This document shows, piece by piece, positions 14,140 through 21,857 of a DNA stretch of 26,270 nucleotides. The DNA is taken from contig NZ_CAMIHH010000040.1 of the NCBI RefSeq assembly GCF_946220915.1, positions 1 to 26,270 on the forward strand, read 5' to 3'. Below the pieces are notes generated by a model. The model was not told the origin of the DNA. It worked only from the letters and a program-made list of their open reading frames with translations, and ran no database searches. The stretch's first letter is position 1, and every line of letters starts with the position of its first letter. This stretch comes from an uncultured Flavobacterium sp. (GTDB lineage Bacteria > Bacteroidota > Bacteroidia > Flavobacteriales > Flavobacteriaceae). The position numbers and the translations under genes are program-made.

Positions 14140-15783
14140 TCATTCTTTGCAGTACGTGAAACCGTCTTTTCGGGCATAGCAATTTAATTTACCTTTATCG
14201 TCAATAAGCCCAAAAAGCAATAAGCCTTTTTGTCCCTGGTAGTCATTAATGTAATAGCCAGGTGGCTTTATGAATACAGTTTCGGTCACCAAGGGACTCT
14301 CTTTTGCAAATTCATGGTATACAGCATATTTATCATCCTTTTGCAAAATGGTAAATTTGCTTTCGCGAAAATTCAGGTAATCCCTCTTGTTCTGGTAAAT
14401 GGAATCGTATACCGGCTCAATCACTATTTTTCCATCTATGTCTATGATGCCATATTTCCTGTTTTTCAGTACTGTCAATTGCTGTACGGCCATAGACTGT
14501 ACGAAATCTGAACTGTAACGGCCCTTTTCAAAAAAAATGGAGTCGTAGGCTATCGGGATAATCTCTTTTTGATAAATATCGATAATGCCATACACCCTTT
14601 TACCGCCAGCCCCGCTTTGCCTGCCTGCAAAAAACCTGAGGCTGCCTTCGGGCGCTCTATAGGTAGCGAATGGCTGGAGATAGGTGTATTCTGGCGTAAT
14701 AATAATCGTATCTGTAAAGACAATTCCGTAATGGCCTTCCCTGGTTCTGAACTGGGCGACACTATTCGGCTTTATAGTAGCATTACCGGCAGTTTTAATT
14801 GAATTAAATAATCGCTGCTCTTTTACCCATTCGACATCATACGGCAGGCTGATCATTTTTTCCACAATGCCTTCGGTGCTGTTTACCTGTCTCGGGTATT
14901 CGGCAGAACGGAATGTTATTTTGCCGCCATCTACCTTAATTGAAGTATGGTAAGATTTTCCACCGGAATTTGACGGGGCTCCTATCGTAAGGTCGCCGTG
15001 ACTATCAAAGGATCCATTGCCTGTACCGCTTCCGCCATCTGTTCCATAGCTATCACCGTATTTTGGTTTTTGAGCCGGCCTGCTATCCACTTTAACCTTA
15101 TTTCCGGCCAGGCTAAAGGTGTAGATCATTTCGTCGGCAGAGCCTATTTCATGGCCTTGTATATAATAACCTCCCTTAGGAAAATCGATGCCGGCGGTTA
15201 CGTTAAGCTTATAGTAATCCTTCATTAGCCATTGGGTAATATCCTGTTTATCTATGTCATAAACAAAAATGCTTTTCTGCTTGTAGAAATTTTCCGAGAG
15301 GAACAGCATAAACCTCGCGTGGCCTTTATGCTTTGTACTTGCGCCTAATGTATCAAATACCCTTGCATTCTTAAATCCTTCAGGATGCAGGTTTTTTCCT
15401 GTCAGGCTAAAAAGATAGCTGGCATCGCGTTTCCTCCTCAGCTCTTCATATTCTTTAGGGGTATACGACCTGCCACCCGGAAAAGAACTTTTACTTTTGG
15501 CAACAATGAATTTTTTTTCGATCACTTCAAATTCATCATACTGTCCTGCCAGAATTTCTTTTTTACCGTACAAGATGCCCGAAATTTCGCCTTTGCCAAA
15601 GCTAAAATACCCGTCAGGAAAGTTACGCCCCATCGAAATTTTGTCATAGGTTGCCGCAACCACCAATTTGCCGTTGATGTCTGACAGGCCCCATTTATCC
15701 TTTACGCGATAAGGTACCAAAATATTTTGGCTGTAGCCGAACTGGAACAGCAGTACTGCAATGAGCAGGCATATCTTTTTCAT
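14140..15783 (-). CDS. Exported WG-repeat protein
   Basis: From the ATG at 15783 the protein is 547 residues with a signal peptide (MKKICLLIAVLL ... GYS-Q). Another ATG two codons earlier (15789) is equally possible; the longer frame to 15825 would run through a terminator hairpin and is unlikely. WG/KWG beta-repeats are visible at both ends: DKWGLSDINGKLVVAATYD near the N-terminus and, in the C-terminal third, GHYGIVFTDTIIITPEY, RVYGIIDIYQKEIIPIAYD, RKYGIIDIDGKIVIEPVYD and a final LFGLIDDKGKL. The middle (about 200-330) lacks repeats and has a Gly/Ser-rich stretch. Periplasmic or surface location is likely; function unknown. The start is pressed against the terminator of the upstream ABC-F gene, so transcription may depend on read-through. 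Confidence 0.85.
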   Translation of the reverse strand: MKKICLLIAVLLFQFGYSQNILVPYRVKDKWGLSDINGKLVVAATYDKISMGRNFPDGYFSFGKGEISGILYGKKEILAGQYDEFEVIEKKFIVAKSKSSFPGGRSYTPKEYEELRRKRDASYLFSLTGKNLHPEGFKNARVFDTLGASTKHKGHARFMLFLSENFYKQKSIFVYDIDKQDITQWLMKDYYKLNVTAGIDFPKGGYYIQGHEIGSADEMIYTFSLAGNKVKVDSRPAQKPKYGDSYGTDGGSGTGNGSFDSHGDLTIGAPSNSGGKSYHTSIKVDGGKITFRSAEYPRQVNSTEGIVEKMISLPYDVEWVKEQRLFNSIKTAGNATIKPNSVAQFRTREGHYGIVFTDTIIITPEYTYLQPFATYRAPEGSLRFFAGRQSGAGGKRVYGIIDIYQKEIIPIAYDSIFFEKGRYSSDFVQSMAVQQLTVLKNRKYGIIDIDGKIVIEPVYDSIYQNKRDYLNFRESKFTILQKDDKYAVYHEFAKESPLVTETVFIKPPGYYINDYQGQKGLLLFGLIDDKGKLNCYARKDGFTYCKE

Positions 15784-15789
15784 AAGCAT

Positions 15790-15820
15790 AAAAAAATCCG
15801 TTTCGGTAACAAAACGGATT
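15790..15820 (-). terminator. Intrinsic terminator/attenuator between ABC-F and WG genes
   Basis: AATCCGTTT (15795-15803) and AAACGGATT (15812-15820) make a perfect 9-bp stem with an 8-base loop, followed on the minus strand by an unbroken T-run (complement of 15790-15796). It starts eight bases after the ABC-F stop and ends at the first ATG of the WG gene, so it could also act as an attenuator of that gene. Confidence 0.85.
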
Positions 15821-15827
15821 AGCATTA

Positions 15828-17450
15828 TTAATTGTACATTTTAGCTCGAAGCTCTTTCACTTTATCATCATCTAGGTAATCGTCAAATGTCATGTAGCGG
15901 TCTATTACGCCGTTCGGGGTAATTTCCAGCACGCGGTTGGCAACGGTTTGCGCAAACTCGTGGTCATGCGTGGTAAATAGCACCGATCCTTTAAAGTTCT
16001 TCAGGGAGTTGTTAAACGACGTGATCGATTCCAGGTCAAGGTGGTTCGTAGGCTCATCGAGCATCAGTACATTGGCACGTAGCATCATCATGCGGGATAG
16101 CATGCAGCGCACCTTTTCCCCCCCGGAAAGTACCCTGCCCGTTTTGAGCGCTTCCTCGCCGCTAAAGATCATCTTGCCCAGGAAACCGCGAATATATACC
16201 TCATCGCGTTCTTCCTCCGTTTTGGCCCATTGGCGCAACCAGTCTACCAGGGTGAGGTCGTTCTCAAAAAACTCATGGTTATCGGCAGGCAGGTACGACT
16301 GGATGGTGGTAATGCCCCAGTCAAAAGTACCGCTGTCGGGTGTTAAGTTTCCGTTCAGTATTTCATAAAAGGCAGAGGTAGCACGGGAATCTTTCGAGAA
16401 CACAACGATCTTGTCGCCCTTTGCCATATTGAGGTCCACATTTTTAAATAGCACCTCACCGTCTACTGATGCGGCAAGATCCTTAACGTTCAGTATCTGG
16501 TCGCCGGCCTCACGCTCCTGTTCGAATATTATGGCAGGATACCTGCGGCTCGATGGCTTTATATCATCTACCTTAAGTTTTTCAAGCATTTTTTTACGGC
16601 TCGTTGCCTGCTTTGATTTGGCTACGTTGGCGCTGAAACGCATAATGAATTCCTGGAGTTCCTTTTTCTTCTCATCAGCCTTTTTGTTCTGCTGGGCCCT
16701 TTGCCTTGCAGCAAGCTGGCTCGACTCATACCAAAAGGTATAGTTACCGGAGAAGTGGTTGATCTTGCTAAAATCAATATCAGATATGTGCGTGCACACG
16801 GCATCCAGGAAGTGGCGGTCGTGCGATACTACAATTACGGTATTGTCATAGTTGGCAAGGAAGTTTTCCAGCCACCCAATGGTTTCAAAGTCAAGATCGT
16901 TGGTAGGTTCATCCATGATAAGCACATCGGGGTTGCCAAAAAGCGCCTGCGCCAATAGTACCCTTACCTTAAGCTTGCTGTCCATGTCGCCCATCAGCGT
17001 ATAATGGAATTCCTCGCCAATACCAAGGTTGCTTAGCATTGCCGCAGCGTCAGAGTCGGCATTCCAGCCATTCATTTCTTCAAAGATTACCTGTAGTTCC
17101 CCTACCCTTTCGCCATCCTTGTCAGAAAAATCAGGCTTCAGGTAAATCTCATCCATCTCTTTTTTAACGGCAAAAAGGGTTTTATTCCCCATCATAACCG
17201 TTTCAAGGACCGTATGCTCATCGAACATATTGTGGTTCTGGTTGAGTACCGACATCCTTTTGCCCGGCTCCAGGAACACGTGGCCGGAAGTTGGGTCAAT
17301 ATCGCCCGCAAGTATTTTCAGGAATGTTGATTTCCCGGCACCGTTGGCACCAATAATGCCATAGCAGTTGCCCTGCGTGAATGATGTATTTACTTCGTCA
17401 AATAAGATCCTCTTACCGAATTGCACCGATAAATTTGAAACTGATAGCAT
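15828..17450 (-). CDS. YbiT-type ABC-F ATPase
   Basis: A 540-residue cytosolic ABC-F protein with two ATPase domains and no membrane part; ABC-F proteins act on the ribosome as translation factors. Overall wording matches E. coli YbiT (RFSANVAKSKQATSR linker at 271-285, VLEITPNGVIDRYM at 507-520). NBD1 has an intact Walker A GANGAGKST (34-42) and Walker B VLIMDEPTNDLD (176-187), but the signature region reads MGDMDSKLKVR (153-163) instead of LSGGQ. NBD2 has an intact signature LSGGEKVR (441-448) and Walker B VLMLDEPTNHLD (461-472), but its Walker A position reads FSKDSRATSA (351-360), without GKS/T. One composite ATP site is therefore canonical and the other degenerate. No exact promoter box; TACTTTCG (one mismatch) lies about 14 bases upstream. 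Confidence 0.95.
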   Translation of the reverse strand: MLSVSNLSVQFGKRILFDEVNTSFTQGNCYGIIGANGAGKSTFLKILAGDIDPTSGHVFLEPGKRMSVLNQNHNMFDEHTVLETVMMGNKTLFAVKKEMDEIYLKPDFSDKDGERVGELQVIFEEMNGWNADSDAAAMLSNLGIGEEFHYTLMGDMDSKLKVRVLLAQALFGNPDVLIMDEPTNDLDFETIGWLENFLANYDNTVIVVSHDRHFLDAVCTHISDIDFSKINHFSGNYTFWYESSQLAARQRAQQNKKADEKKKELQEFIMRFSANVAKSKQATSRKKMLEKLKVDDIKPSSRRYPAIIFEQEREAGDQILNVKDLAASVDGEVLFKNVDLNMAKGDKIVVFSKDSRATSAFYEILNGNLTPDSGTFDWGITTIQSYLPADNHEFFENDLTLVDWLRQWAKTEEERDEVYIRGFLGKMIFSGEEALKTGRVLSGGEKVRCMLSRMMMLRANVLMLDEPTNHLDLESITSFNNSLKNFKGSVLFTTHDHEFAQTVANRVLEITPNGVIDRYMTFDDYLDDDKVKELRAKMYN

Positions 17451-17566
17451 TTTGAAAATTTTTTGCGAAAGTACAAAATTTAGGGATGCTTTTAAAATGC
17501 ATGGCCCATATGGACATCGAATTCTTATTTTAACGCGTTTTTAACAATATTAAGATCATAATAAAA

Positions 17567-17574
17567 TATTTTTG
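17567..17574 (+). promoter_or_regulatory. Putative promoter, -7 box, for the 17597 gene
   Basis: TATTTTTG, an exact TAnnTTTG, 22 bases before the ATG in the divergent gap between the ABC-F gene and the thioredoxin-fold lipoprotein. No clear TTG -33. Confidence 0.5.
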
Positions 17575-17596
17575 CTTTTGCTGAACAATTACCTAA

Positions 17597-18982
17597 ATGT
17601 CACATCTTACTAAGGCCGGTCTTCTCTTATGTTTTCTGTTCCTGATCTCATCCTGTGGGAAAGAAGAGGATTATTCTGCATATTTTGGGGGCCAGGTTAT
17701 TAACCCGCGTACCAATTATGTGATTTTCAGCAAGGACGACAGGGTTATCGATACTTTACGATTGGACAAGGACAACCGGTTCTCCATAAAGTTCGACTCA
17801 CTTACCCCCGGCCTGTACAGCTTTAAGCACGATCCTGATTACCAATATGTTTACCTTGATAAGAATGACAGCATAATGGTATCTATGGATTCTGAAGATT
17901 TTGATGAATCAATAGTATTTAGCGGGCGTGGAGAACGTAAAAATAATTTCATGATGGAGCTTTTCCTTCTTCATGAAGATGACCGCAATAAAGCCTATAA
18001 CATATATGGGTACGATTACCCGAAATTCAAAAAAAACATTGACTCCACTTACGCCAGGCGCAAAGATTTTTACGAAAAAAGAAAAGCGGAGATAAAGTGG
18101 GGCGAGGATTTTGACTTTTATGCAAAATCGCGTGTAGACCTCAACTACTACACAAAAAAAGAGTATTATCCCTATGTACATGCCCGCCGGACAGGAAGCG
18201 ACGTAAGGCCAAAGCTGCCAAAAGATTTTTACAGCTTCAGGAAGAGCATCAATTTTAATAACACGGCGCTTATCCATTATTCCCCATACCTTCGCTACCT
18301 CTCGGCCATGCTGAACAACATGGCGATAGCGAAGGCAAATAAAAATGGGTACCTCATTGAAACACCCTATCAGAGCAGCAGTGAAAAGCTGGAAATAGCC
18401 GACTCTGTCTTTGCCGATGGAGATGTTAAAAACCAGGTGCTTAACAATATTGCATTCAGCTACCTGCTGGAGGACCAGAACATCGAGAATAACAAAAAAT
18501 TCCTGGAGCGCTACCTAAAGCTTTCAACAGATGATAGTGAAACCAACGAGATACGAAAAATAGGCAATGCCATACAGGCATTAAAAAATGGTACCCAACT
18601 GCCAGCAGTAGTGCTTACCGACCGCAACGGCAAAAAATTTGAACCCGGAAGCATAAAAAGGCAAACCGTTATTTTTTTCTGGACAGGTTGTGCCAAGGCA
18701 CAGCTCCAGGACATTTATGAAAAAATAAAGGCCCTGAAGCAAACCAGTCCCGATGTAGATTTCATTGCAGTAAATGTAGATGAAGACAACGAATGGAAAA
18801 AGATCCTTACCCAATTTGATTCGGCAAACGTACTCCATTTACGTGCAACAGATTTTCATGAATTGCGCAATAAATGGGTGATCACAAATATCAACCGCAC
18901 CATAATCCTTAATCCGGGCGGTTTGATCAAAGACGCTTTTGCAAGCCTGCAACACCCAAAATTTGCAGAAGGCCTTAAATAA
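17597..18982 (+). CDS. Thioredoxin-fold lipoprotein lacking CXXC (TlpA/DUF4369-like)
   Basis: A 461-residue lipoprotein: hydrophobic signal then lipobox ISSC with C20. An N-terminal beta-rich domain (about 28-110, FGGQVINPRTNYVIFSK ... IVFSG) resembles DUF4369; a long helical middle follows (about 115-330); the C-terminal part (about 332-461) has the thioredoxin/TlpA order QLPAVVLTDRNGKKFEPGSI, then VIFFWTGCAKAQL where the redox motif should be, then DVDFIAVNVDED. Only one Cys (C365) remains in place of C-x-x-C, so dithiol-disulfide exchange is unlikely; a binding or single-thiol role is more plausible. It stands alone, divergent from the ABC-F gene and 87 bases upstream of arsR. Confidence 0.85.
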   Translation: MSHLTKAGLLLCFLFLISSCGKEEDYSAYFGGQVINPRTNYVIFSKDDRVIDTLRLDKDNRFSIKFDSLTPGLYSFKHDPDYQYVYLDKNDSIMVSMDSEDFDESIVFSGRGERKNNFMMELFLLHEDDRNKAYNIYGYDYPKFKKNIDSTYARRKDFYEKRKAEIKWGEDFDFYAKSRVDLNYYTKKEYYPYVHARRTGSDVRPKLPKDFYSFRKSINFNNTALIHYSPYLRYLSAMLNNMAIAKANKNGYLIETPYQSSSEKLEIADSVFADGDVKNQVLNNIAFSYLLEDQNIENNKKFLERYLKLSTDDSETNEIRKIGNAIQALKNGTQLPAVVLTDRNGKKFEPGSIKRQTVIFFWTGCAKAQLQDIYEKIKALKQTSPDVDFIAVNVDEDNEWKKILTQFDSANVLHLRATDFHELRNKWVITNINRTIILNPGGLIKDAFASLQHPKFAEGLK

Positions 18983-19029
18983 TCTGATTTTGACATTTTT
19001 TGGTGCTATTCCTGGCAACATTTATTACA

Positions 19030-19069
19030 ATTAAAATATTTATCGTAATATTGCGATAAATATTTTAAT
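19030..19069. promoter_or_regulatory. ArsR operator palindrome touching the arsR start
   Basis: ATTAAAATATTTATCG (19030-19045) and its exact reverse complement (19054-19069) flank an 8-base spacer TAATATTG. The right arm ends at the base before the arsR ATG, so ArsR bound here would block both promoter escape and ribosome loading. The inner ATCG-N8-CGAT core resembles sites of the SmtB/ArsR family in having A/T-rich half-sites. Confidence 0.8.
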
Positions 19070-19402
19070 ATGGGAACAACGAAAACGGATTTATTTAGTG
19101 CCCCGCAAAACCAAATGGCAAGCCTTATGAAGGCCTTGGGGCATCCCGCACGCATTGCCATCATCGAATTTCTTTTAAAAACCGGGCAGTGCATCTGCGG
19201 TGACATTGTTAATGAACTCCCGCTGGCACAGCCCACAATATCACAGCATCTGAAGGAATTAAAGGCTGCTGGCCTGATAATGGGCAATGTAGAAGGTGCT
19301 GCAATTTGTTATTGCATTGACCCTGAAGGAATAAAAAAAATAAATGAATATTTTGGGAATATCACCAACGAATTAAATAATCGAGATGAACAATGCTGCT
19401 AA
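19070..19402 (+). CDS. arsR: ArsR/SmtB family metalloregulator
   Basis: A 110-residue winged-helix repressor. LMKALGHPARIAIIEFLLKTG (19-39) is the family entry; the alpha-3 metal motif is QCICGDIV with C41 and C43; the recognition helix is AQPTISQHLKELKAAGLI (53-70). Further cysteines occur at C80/C82 (AICYCIDPEG) and a terminal C109-C110 pair, which could add As(III) ligands. It most likely represses its own operon through the palindrome at 19030-19069 and is released by arsenite. It is the first gene of a compact three-gene unit with a small membrane ORF (17-base overlap) and arsC. Confidence 0.95.
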   Translation: MGTTKTDLFSAPQNQMASLMKALGHPARIAIIEFLLKTGQCICGDIVNELPLAQPTISQHLKELKAAGLIMGNVEGAAICYCIDPEGIKKINEYFGNITNELNNRDEQCC

Positions 19403-19529
19403 CACCAGAGAAAAATTAGTAAAATATAAAAAACCGGTTATAATTACCATTTCAATCATAATACTCCAATTGATTTTCGGATTCGACCCAAAATTTTGCA
19501 TCATTAATATTATTTGGCTATTAGTATAA
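19386..19529 (+). CDS. 47-residue membrane protein within the ars operon
   Basis: A 47-codon frame starting MNNAANTREKLVKYKKP. It begins 17 bases before the arsR stop in another frame and its TAA overlaps the ATG of arsC (TAATG), a double overlap that is hard to obtain by chance and points to coupled translation. The N-terminus is basic; residues 18-32 (VIITISIIILQLIFG) form a membrane segment, followed by FDPKFC and a second hydrophobic stretch IINIIWLLV. One Cys (C38). I do not recognise a family. In this operon the position where an arsenic efflux gene or accessory gene would be expected is occupied only by this ORF. A toxic-ion accessory or signalling peptide is possible but unproven. Confidence 0.65.
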   Translation: MNNAANTREKLVKYKKPVIITISIIILQLIFGFDPKFCIINIIWLLV

Positions 19530-19954
19530 TGGAAGATAATAACATATTAGTTTTATGTACAGGAAACAGTTGCCGCAGTCAAATGGCCGAAGGCTATATG
19601 CGGCATTTTGCAGGAATGAAAGCCAACATTTACAGTGCCGGTGTCGAGATTCATGGCCTGAACCCTAAAGCCATCACTGTAATGAGTGAAGATGGTATAC
19701 CAATATGGCACCATACTTCAAACCATGTTGACGAATATGGCCACATCGCTTTTAAATATGTTATTACCGTATGTGATAACGCAAAGGAAAGCTGTCCGGT
19801 ATTTATGGGAAATGCAGAAAGGTTTCACCACAATTTTCCCGATCCTGCACAGGCAATCGGGTCAGAAGATGAAATACTTATTGAGTTCCGGTCTGTACGC
19901 GACATGATAAAGCAGTACTGTAAGGATTTCATAAACAATATTTTTCCGGAATGA
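19529..19954 (+). CDS. arsC: Arsenate reductase, thioredoxin-coupled type
   Basis: A 141-residue low-molecular-weight phosphatase-fold arsenate reductase converting As(V) to As(III). The P-loop CTGNSCR gives C10 and C15 plus Arg 16; VCDNAKESC gives C82 and C89. Positions 10, 15, 82 and 89 are the same numbers as in the S. aureus pI258 enzyme, whose C10-C82-C89 cascade is regenerated by thioredoxin. SAGVEIHGLNPKAI and HTSNHVDE are family signatures, and FPDPA holds the general acid Asp. I choose the ATG at 19529, which overlaps the stop of the upstream small ORF; the frame opens five codons earlier but that adds no family sequence. No exporter follows; the next gene is on the other strand. Confidence 0.94.
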   Translation: MEDNNILVLCTGNSCRSQMAEGYMRHFAGMKANIYSAGVEIHGLNPKAITVMSEDGIPIWHHTSNHVDEYGHIAFKYVITVCDNAKESCPVFMGNAERFHHNFPDPAQAIGSEDEILIEFRSVRDMIKQYCKDFINNIFPE

Positions 19955-19997
19955 GCGGTATTGCTTAGAAATATGCGGCACATTATAAAGTCTTATC

Positions 19998-20576
19998 CTA
20001 CCGGTATTTATCATTAAGGCCCCGCCCTTGCAGTATCATTGGCTTAATTTTTTCCAGTCGTGCCAGTTGTGTTGCCAGTCGTTTAGCAGATATTATGTAT
20101 TCTAAAAATTCATTCTGCCTATAGGGTTTGAAAGCTGCAAATGCGGCGGCCATTTCTGCTGAGCCTTCTAATTCCCTTTGCAGCACTTCTGGCACGGCCA
20201 GTTCTTTCTTTTGCGGCCTGATCGCCATGCCTGCCTTCTCTATTGCAATGGCTTCATTAACATAGTGCAATATAAGCTTCTCGTCAATCTCTCCTTTTGT
20301 TGAAAAGCGCCACTGCCTCAACGACCTCGTGGTACCTTCCTGTGCATTTACCAATACACCGGCCGGGTCTTTCAGGAAAACGCCTTTGTAGAACCAGATA
20401 GTGAAATAACTGGTAAACCCACCTATGCCAAGAACGTTCTTACCGTTAATGGTATAGGTGGGTGCACCCCACTTAATGGTTTGGACAAGCTCGGTTTTAG
20501 CAAATATGCTTTGCAGCGCTTCAAGCTCAGTTTCCCAGCGATGTGCTTTGTCCCAAACTTTCGTTTCCTTTTCCAT
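19998..20576 (-). CDS. DUF1801 / YdeI-like protein
   Basis: A 192-residue soluble protein. The N-terminal half (ELEALQSIFAKTELVQTIKWG, then PTYTINGKNVLGIGGFTSYF) fits DUF1801. The C-terminal part (VPEVLQRELEGSAEMAAAF, then KPYRQNEFLEYIISAKRLAT) fits the bacteriocin-protection YdeI/OmpD-associated module. The family's biochemical role is not established to my knowledge. It starts 5 bases after the pepT stop on the same strand, so it is the second gene of a pepT operon. It ends convergently against arsC with only 43 bases between, in which I see no convincing terminator. Confidence 0.85.
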   Translation of the reverse strand: MEKETKVWDKAHRWETELEALQSIFAKTELVQTIKWGAPTYTINGKNVLGIGGFTSYFTIWFYKGVFLKDPAGVLVNAQEGTTRSLRQWRFSTKGEIDEKLILHYVNEAIAIEKAGMAIRPQKKELAVPEVLQRELEGSAEMAAAFAAFKPYRQNEFLEYIISAKRLATQLARLEKIKPMILQGRGLNDKYR

Positions 20577-20581
20577 GCCTG

Positions 20582-21820
20582 TTATTTAAGTGCCGTAAGC
20601 TCTGCAATGCGCACAATTACCTCTACAGCCTTTTGCATGCTTTCTACAGGAACATATTCATATTTCCCGTGGAAGTTGTGCCCCCCGGCAAATATGTTGG
20701 GGCACGGCAGCCCCATATAGGAAAGCTGGCAGCCATCGGTACCGCCCCGTATCGGCTTGATTAGCGGCTTTATGCCCAGGTCCTTCATAGCTTGTTCGGC
20801 AATGTCTACAATATGGAAAACGGGTTCTACCTTTTCCTTCATGTTATAATACTGGTCTTTTATTTCAGCTGCAGCAATATCGCCGCCAAATTGTTTTTCA
20901 AATTTGCGGTTAATGCCATCGGTAATTTTCCTGACCATTTTCTTGCGCTTTTCAAATTGCTTCTTGTCGTGGTCGCGAATGATCAGCTGCACCGTAGTTT
21001 CCTCAATGCTGCCGTTAATGGATGTAACATGAAAAAAACCTTCATAACCGGCAGTCTGTTCCGGCACTTCTTCTTTTGGCAGCCTGGATATGAATTTGTT
21101 TGCAATAAGCATGGAGTTGATCATTTTTCCTTTTGCATAGCCAGGATGCACGCTCTTGCCCTTAAAGGTTATTTTCGCGCCTGCCGCATTAAAATTTTCA
21201 TATTCTAGTTCGCCTATCTGGCTGCCGTCCATGGTATAGGCCCAGTCGGCACCAAATTTTTCCACATCAAATTTGTGCGCGCCACGGCCTATTTCTTCAT
21301 CCGGCGTAAACCCAATGCGTATCTTCCCGTGTTTTATTTCGGGGTGCTGTATAAGGTATTCCATTGCAGTAACAATTTCTGTAATACCTGCCTTATCATC
21401 TGCACCAAGCAGTGTGGTGCCATCGGTCGTAATAATCGTCTGCCCTTTGTACTGCAACAGGTCTTTAAAATAGTTTGGCGAAAGCACTATGTCCAGTTCC
21501 TTGTTCAGGATGATATCGCCGCCATCATAGTTCTCAACGATCTGCGGCTTTACGTTTGCCCCTGTAAAATCGGGCGTGGTATCAAAGTGCGATACGAACC
21601 CGATAACCGGGACATCGTGCTCCACATTAGATGGCAGCGTTGCCATGATATAGGCATTATCATCAATGGTTACATCGTCAAGGCCAATTTGCTTCAACTC
21701 TTCCACAAGCTGCCTGGCCAGGTCCCATTGCTTTGCGGTGCTGGGCGTAGCATCGGAATTTGGGTCAGATTCTGTGTCAACGGTTACATAACTAATGAAC
21801 CGGTCAATAATGTGCTGCAT
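20582..21820 (-). CDS. pepT: Peptidase T (tripeptide aminopeptidase)
   Basis: Cytosolic M20-family zinc aminopeptidase releasing N-terminal residues from tripeptides. The 412-residue length is normal. Metal and catalytic motifs in order: SHFDTTPDFTG with H78 and D80, LGADDKAGI with D141, TPDEEIGRG with the catalytic Glu pair 175-176, TMDGSQIGE with D198, and FAGGHNFHGKYEY near the C-terminus with the last His ligand. IRGGTDGCQLSYMGLPCPN is a strong peptidase T signature. A TAAATTTG box is 20 bases upstream. It is followed at 5 bases by the DUF1801 gene. Confidence 0.96.
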   Translation of the reverse strand: MQHIIDRFISYVTVDTESDPNSDATPSTAKQWDLARQLVEELKQIGLDDVTIDDNAYIMATLPSNVEHDVPVIGFVSHFDTTPDFTGANVKPQIVENYDGGDIILNKELDIVLSPNYFKDLLQYKGQTIITTDGTTLLGADDKAGITEIVTAMEYLIQHPEIKHGKIRIGFTPDEEIGRGAHKFDVEKFGADWAYTMDGSQIGELEYENFNAAGAKITFKGKSVHPGYAKGKMINSMLIANKFISRLPKEEVPEQTAGYEGFFHVTSINGSIEETTVQLIIRDHDKKQFEKRKKMVRKITDGINRKFEKQFGGDIAAAEIKDQYYNMKEKVEPVFHIVDIAEQAMKDLGIKPLIKPIRGGTDGCQLSYMGLPCPNIFAGGHNFHGKYEYVPVESMQKAVEVIVRIAELTALK

Positions 21821-21840
21821 GTTCGTTTATTTGTTTAAAG

Positions 21841-21848
21841 CAAATTTA
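21841..21848 (-). promoter_or_regulatory. Putative pepT promoter, -7 box
   Basis: TAAATTTG on the minus strand, exact TAnnTTTG, 20 bases before the pepT ATG, inside the 37-base gap after the HD gene. It suggests pepT is transcribed separately from the HD gene. No clear -33. Confidence 0.5.
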
Positions 21849-21857
21849 CAACTAATT

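Noticed and set aside
15784..15825. Extended start of the WG-repeat protein
   Set aside because: The extension is translated from the terminator stem and precedes a normal signal peptide.
21275..21838. 187-residue plus-strand ORF across pepT
   Set aside because: Entirely antisense to pepT, whose metal motifs are intact; no start signal or family resemblance.
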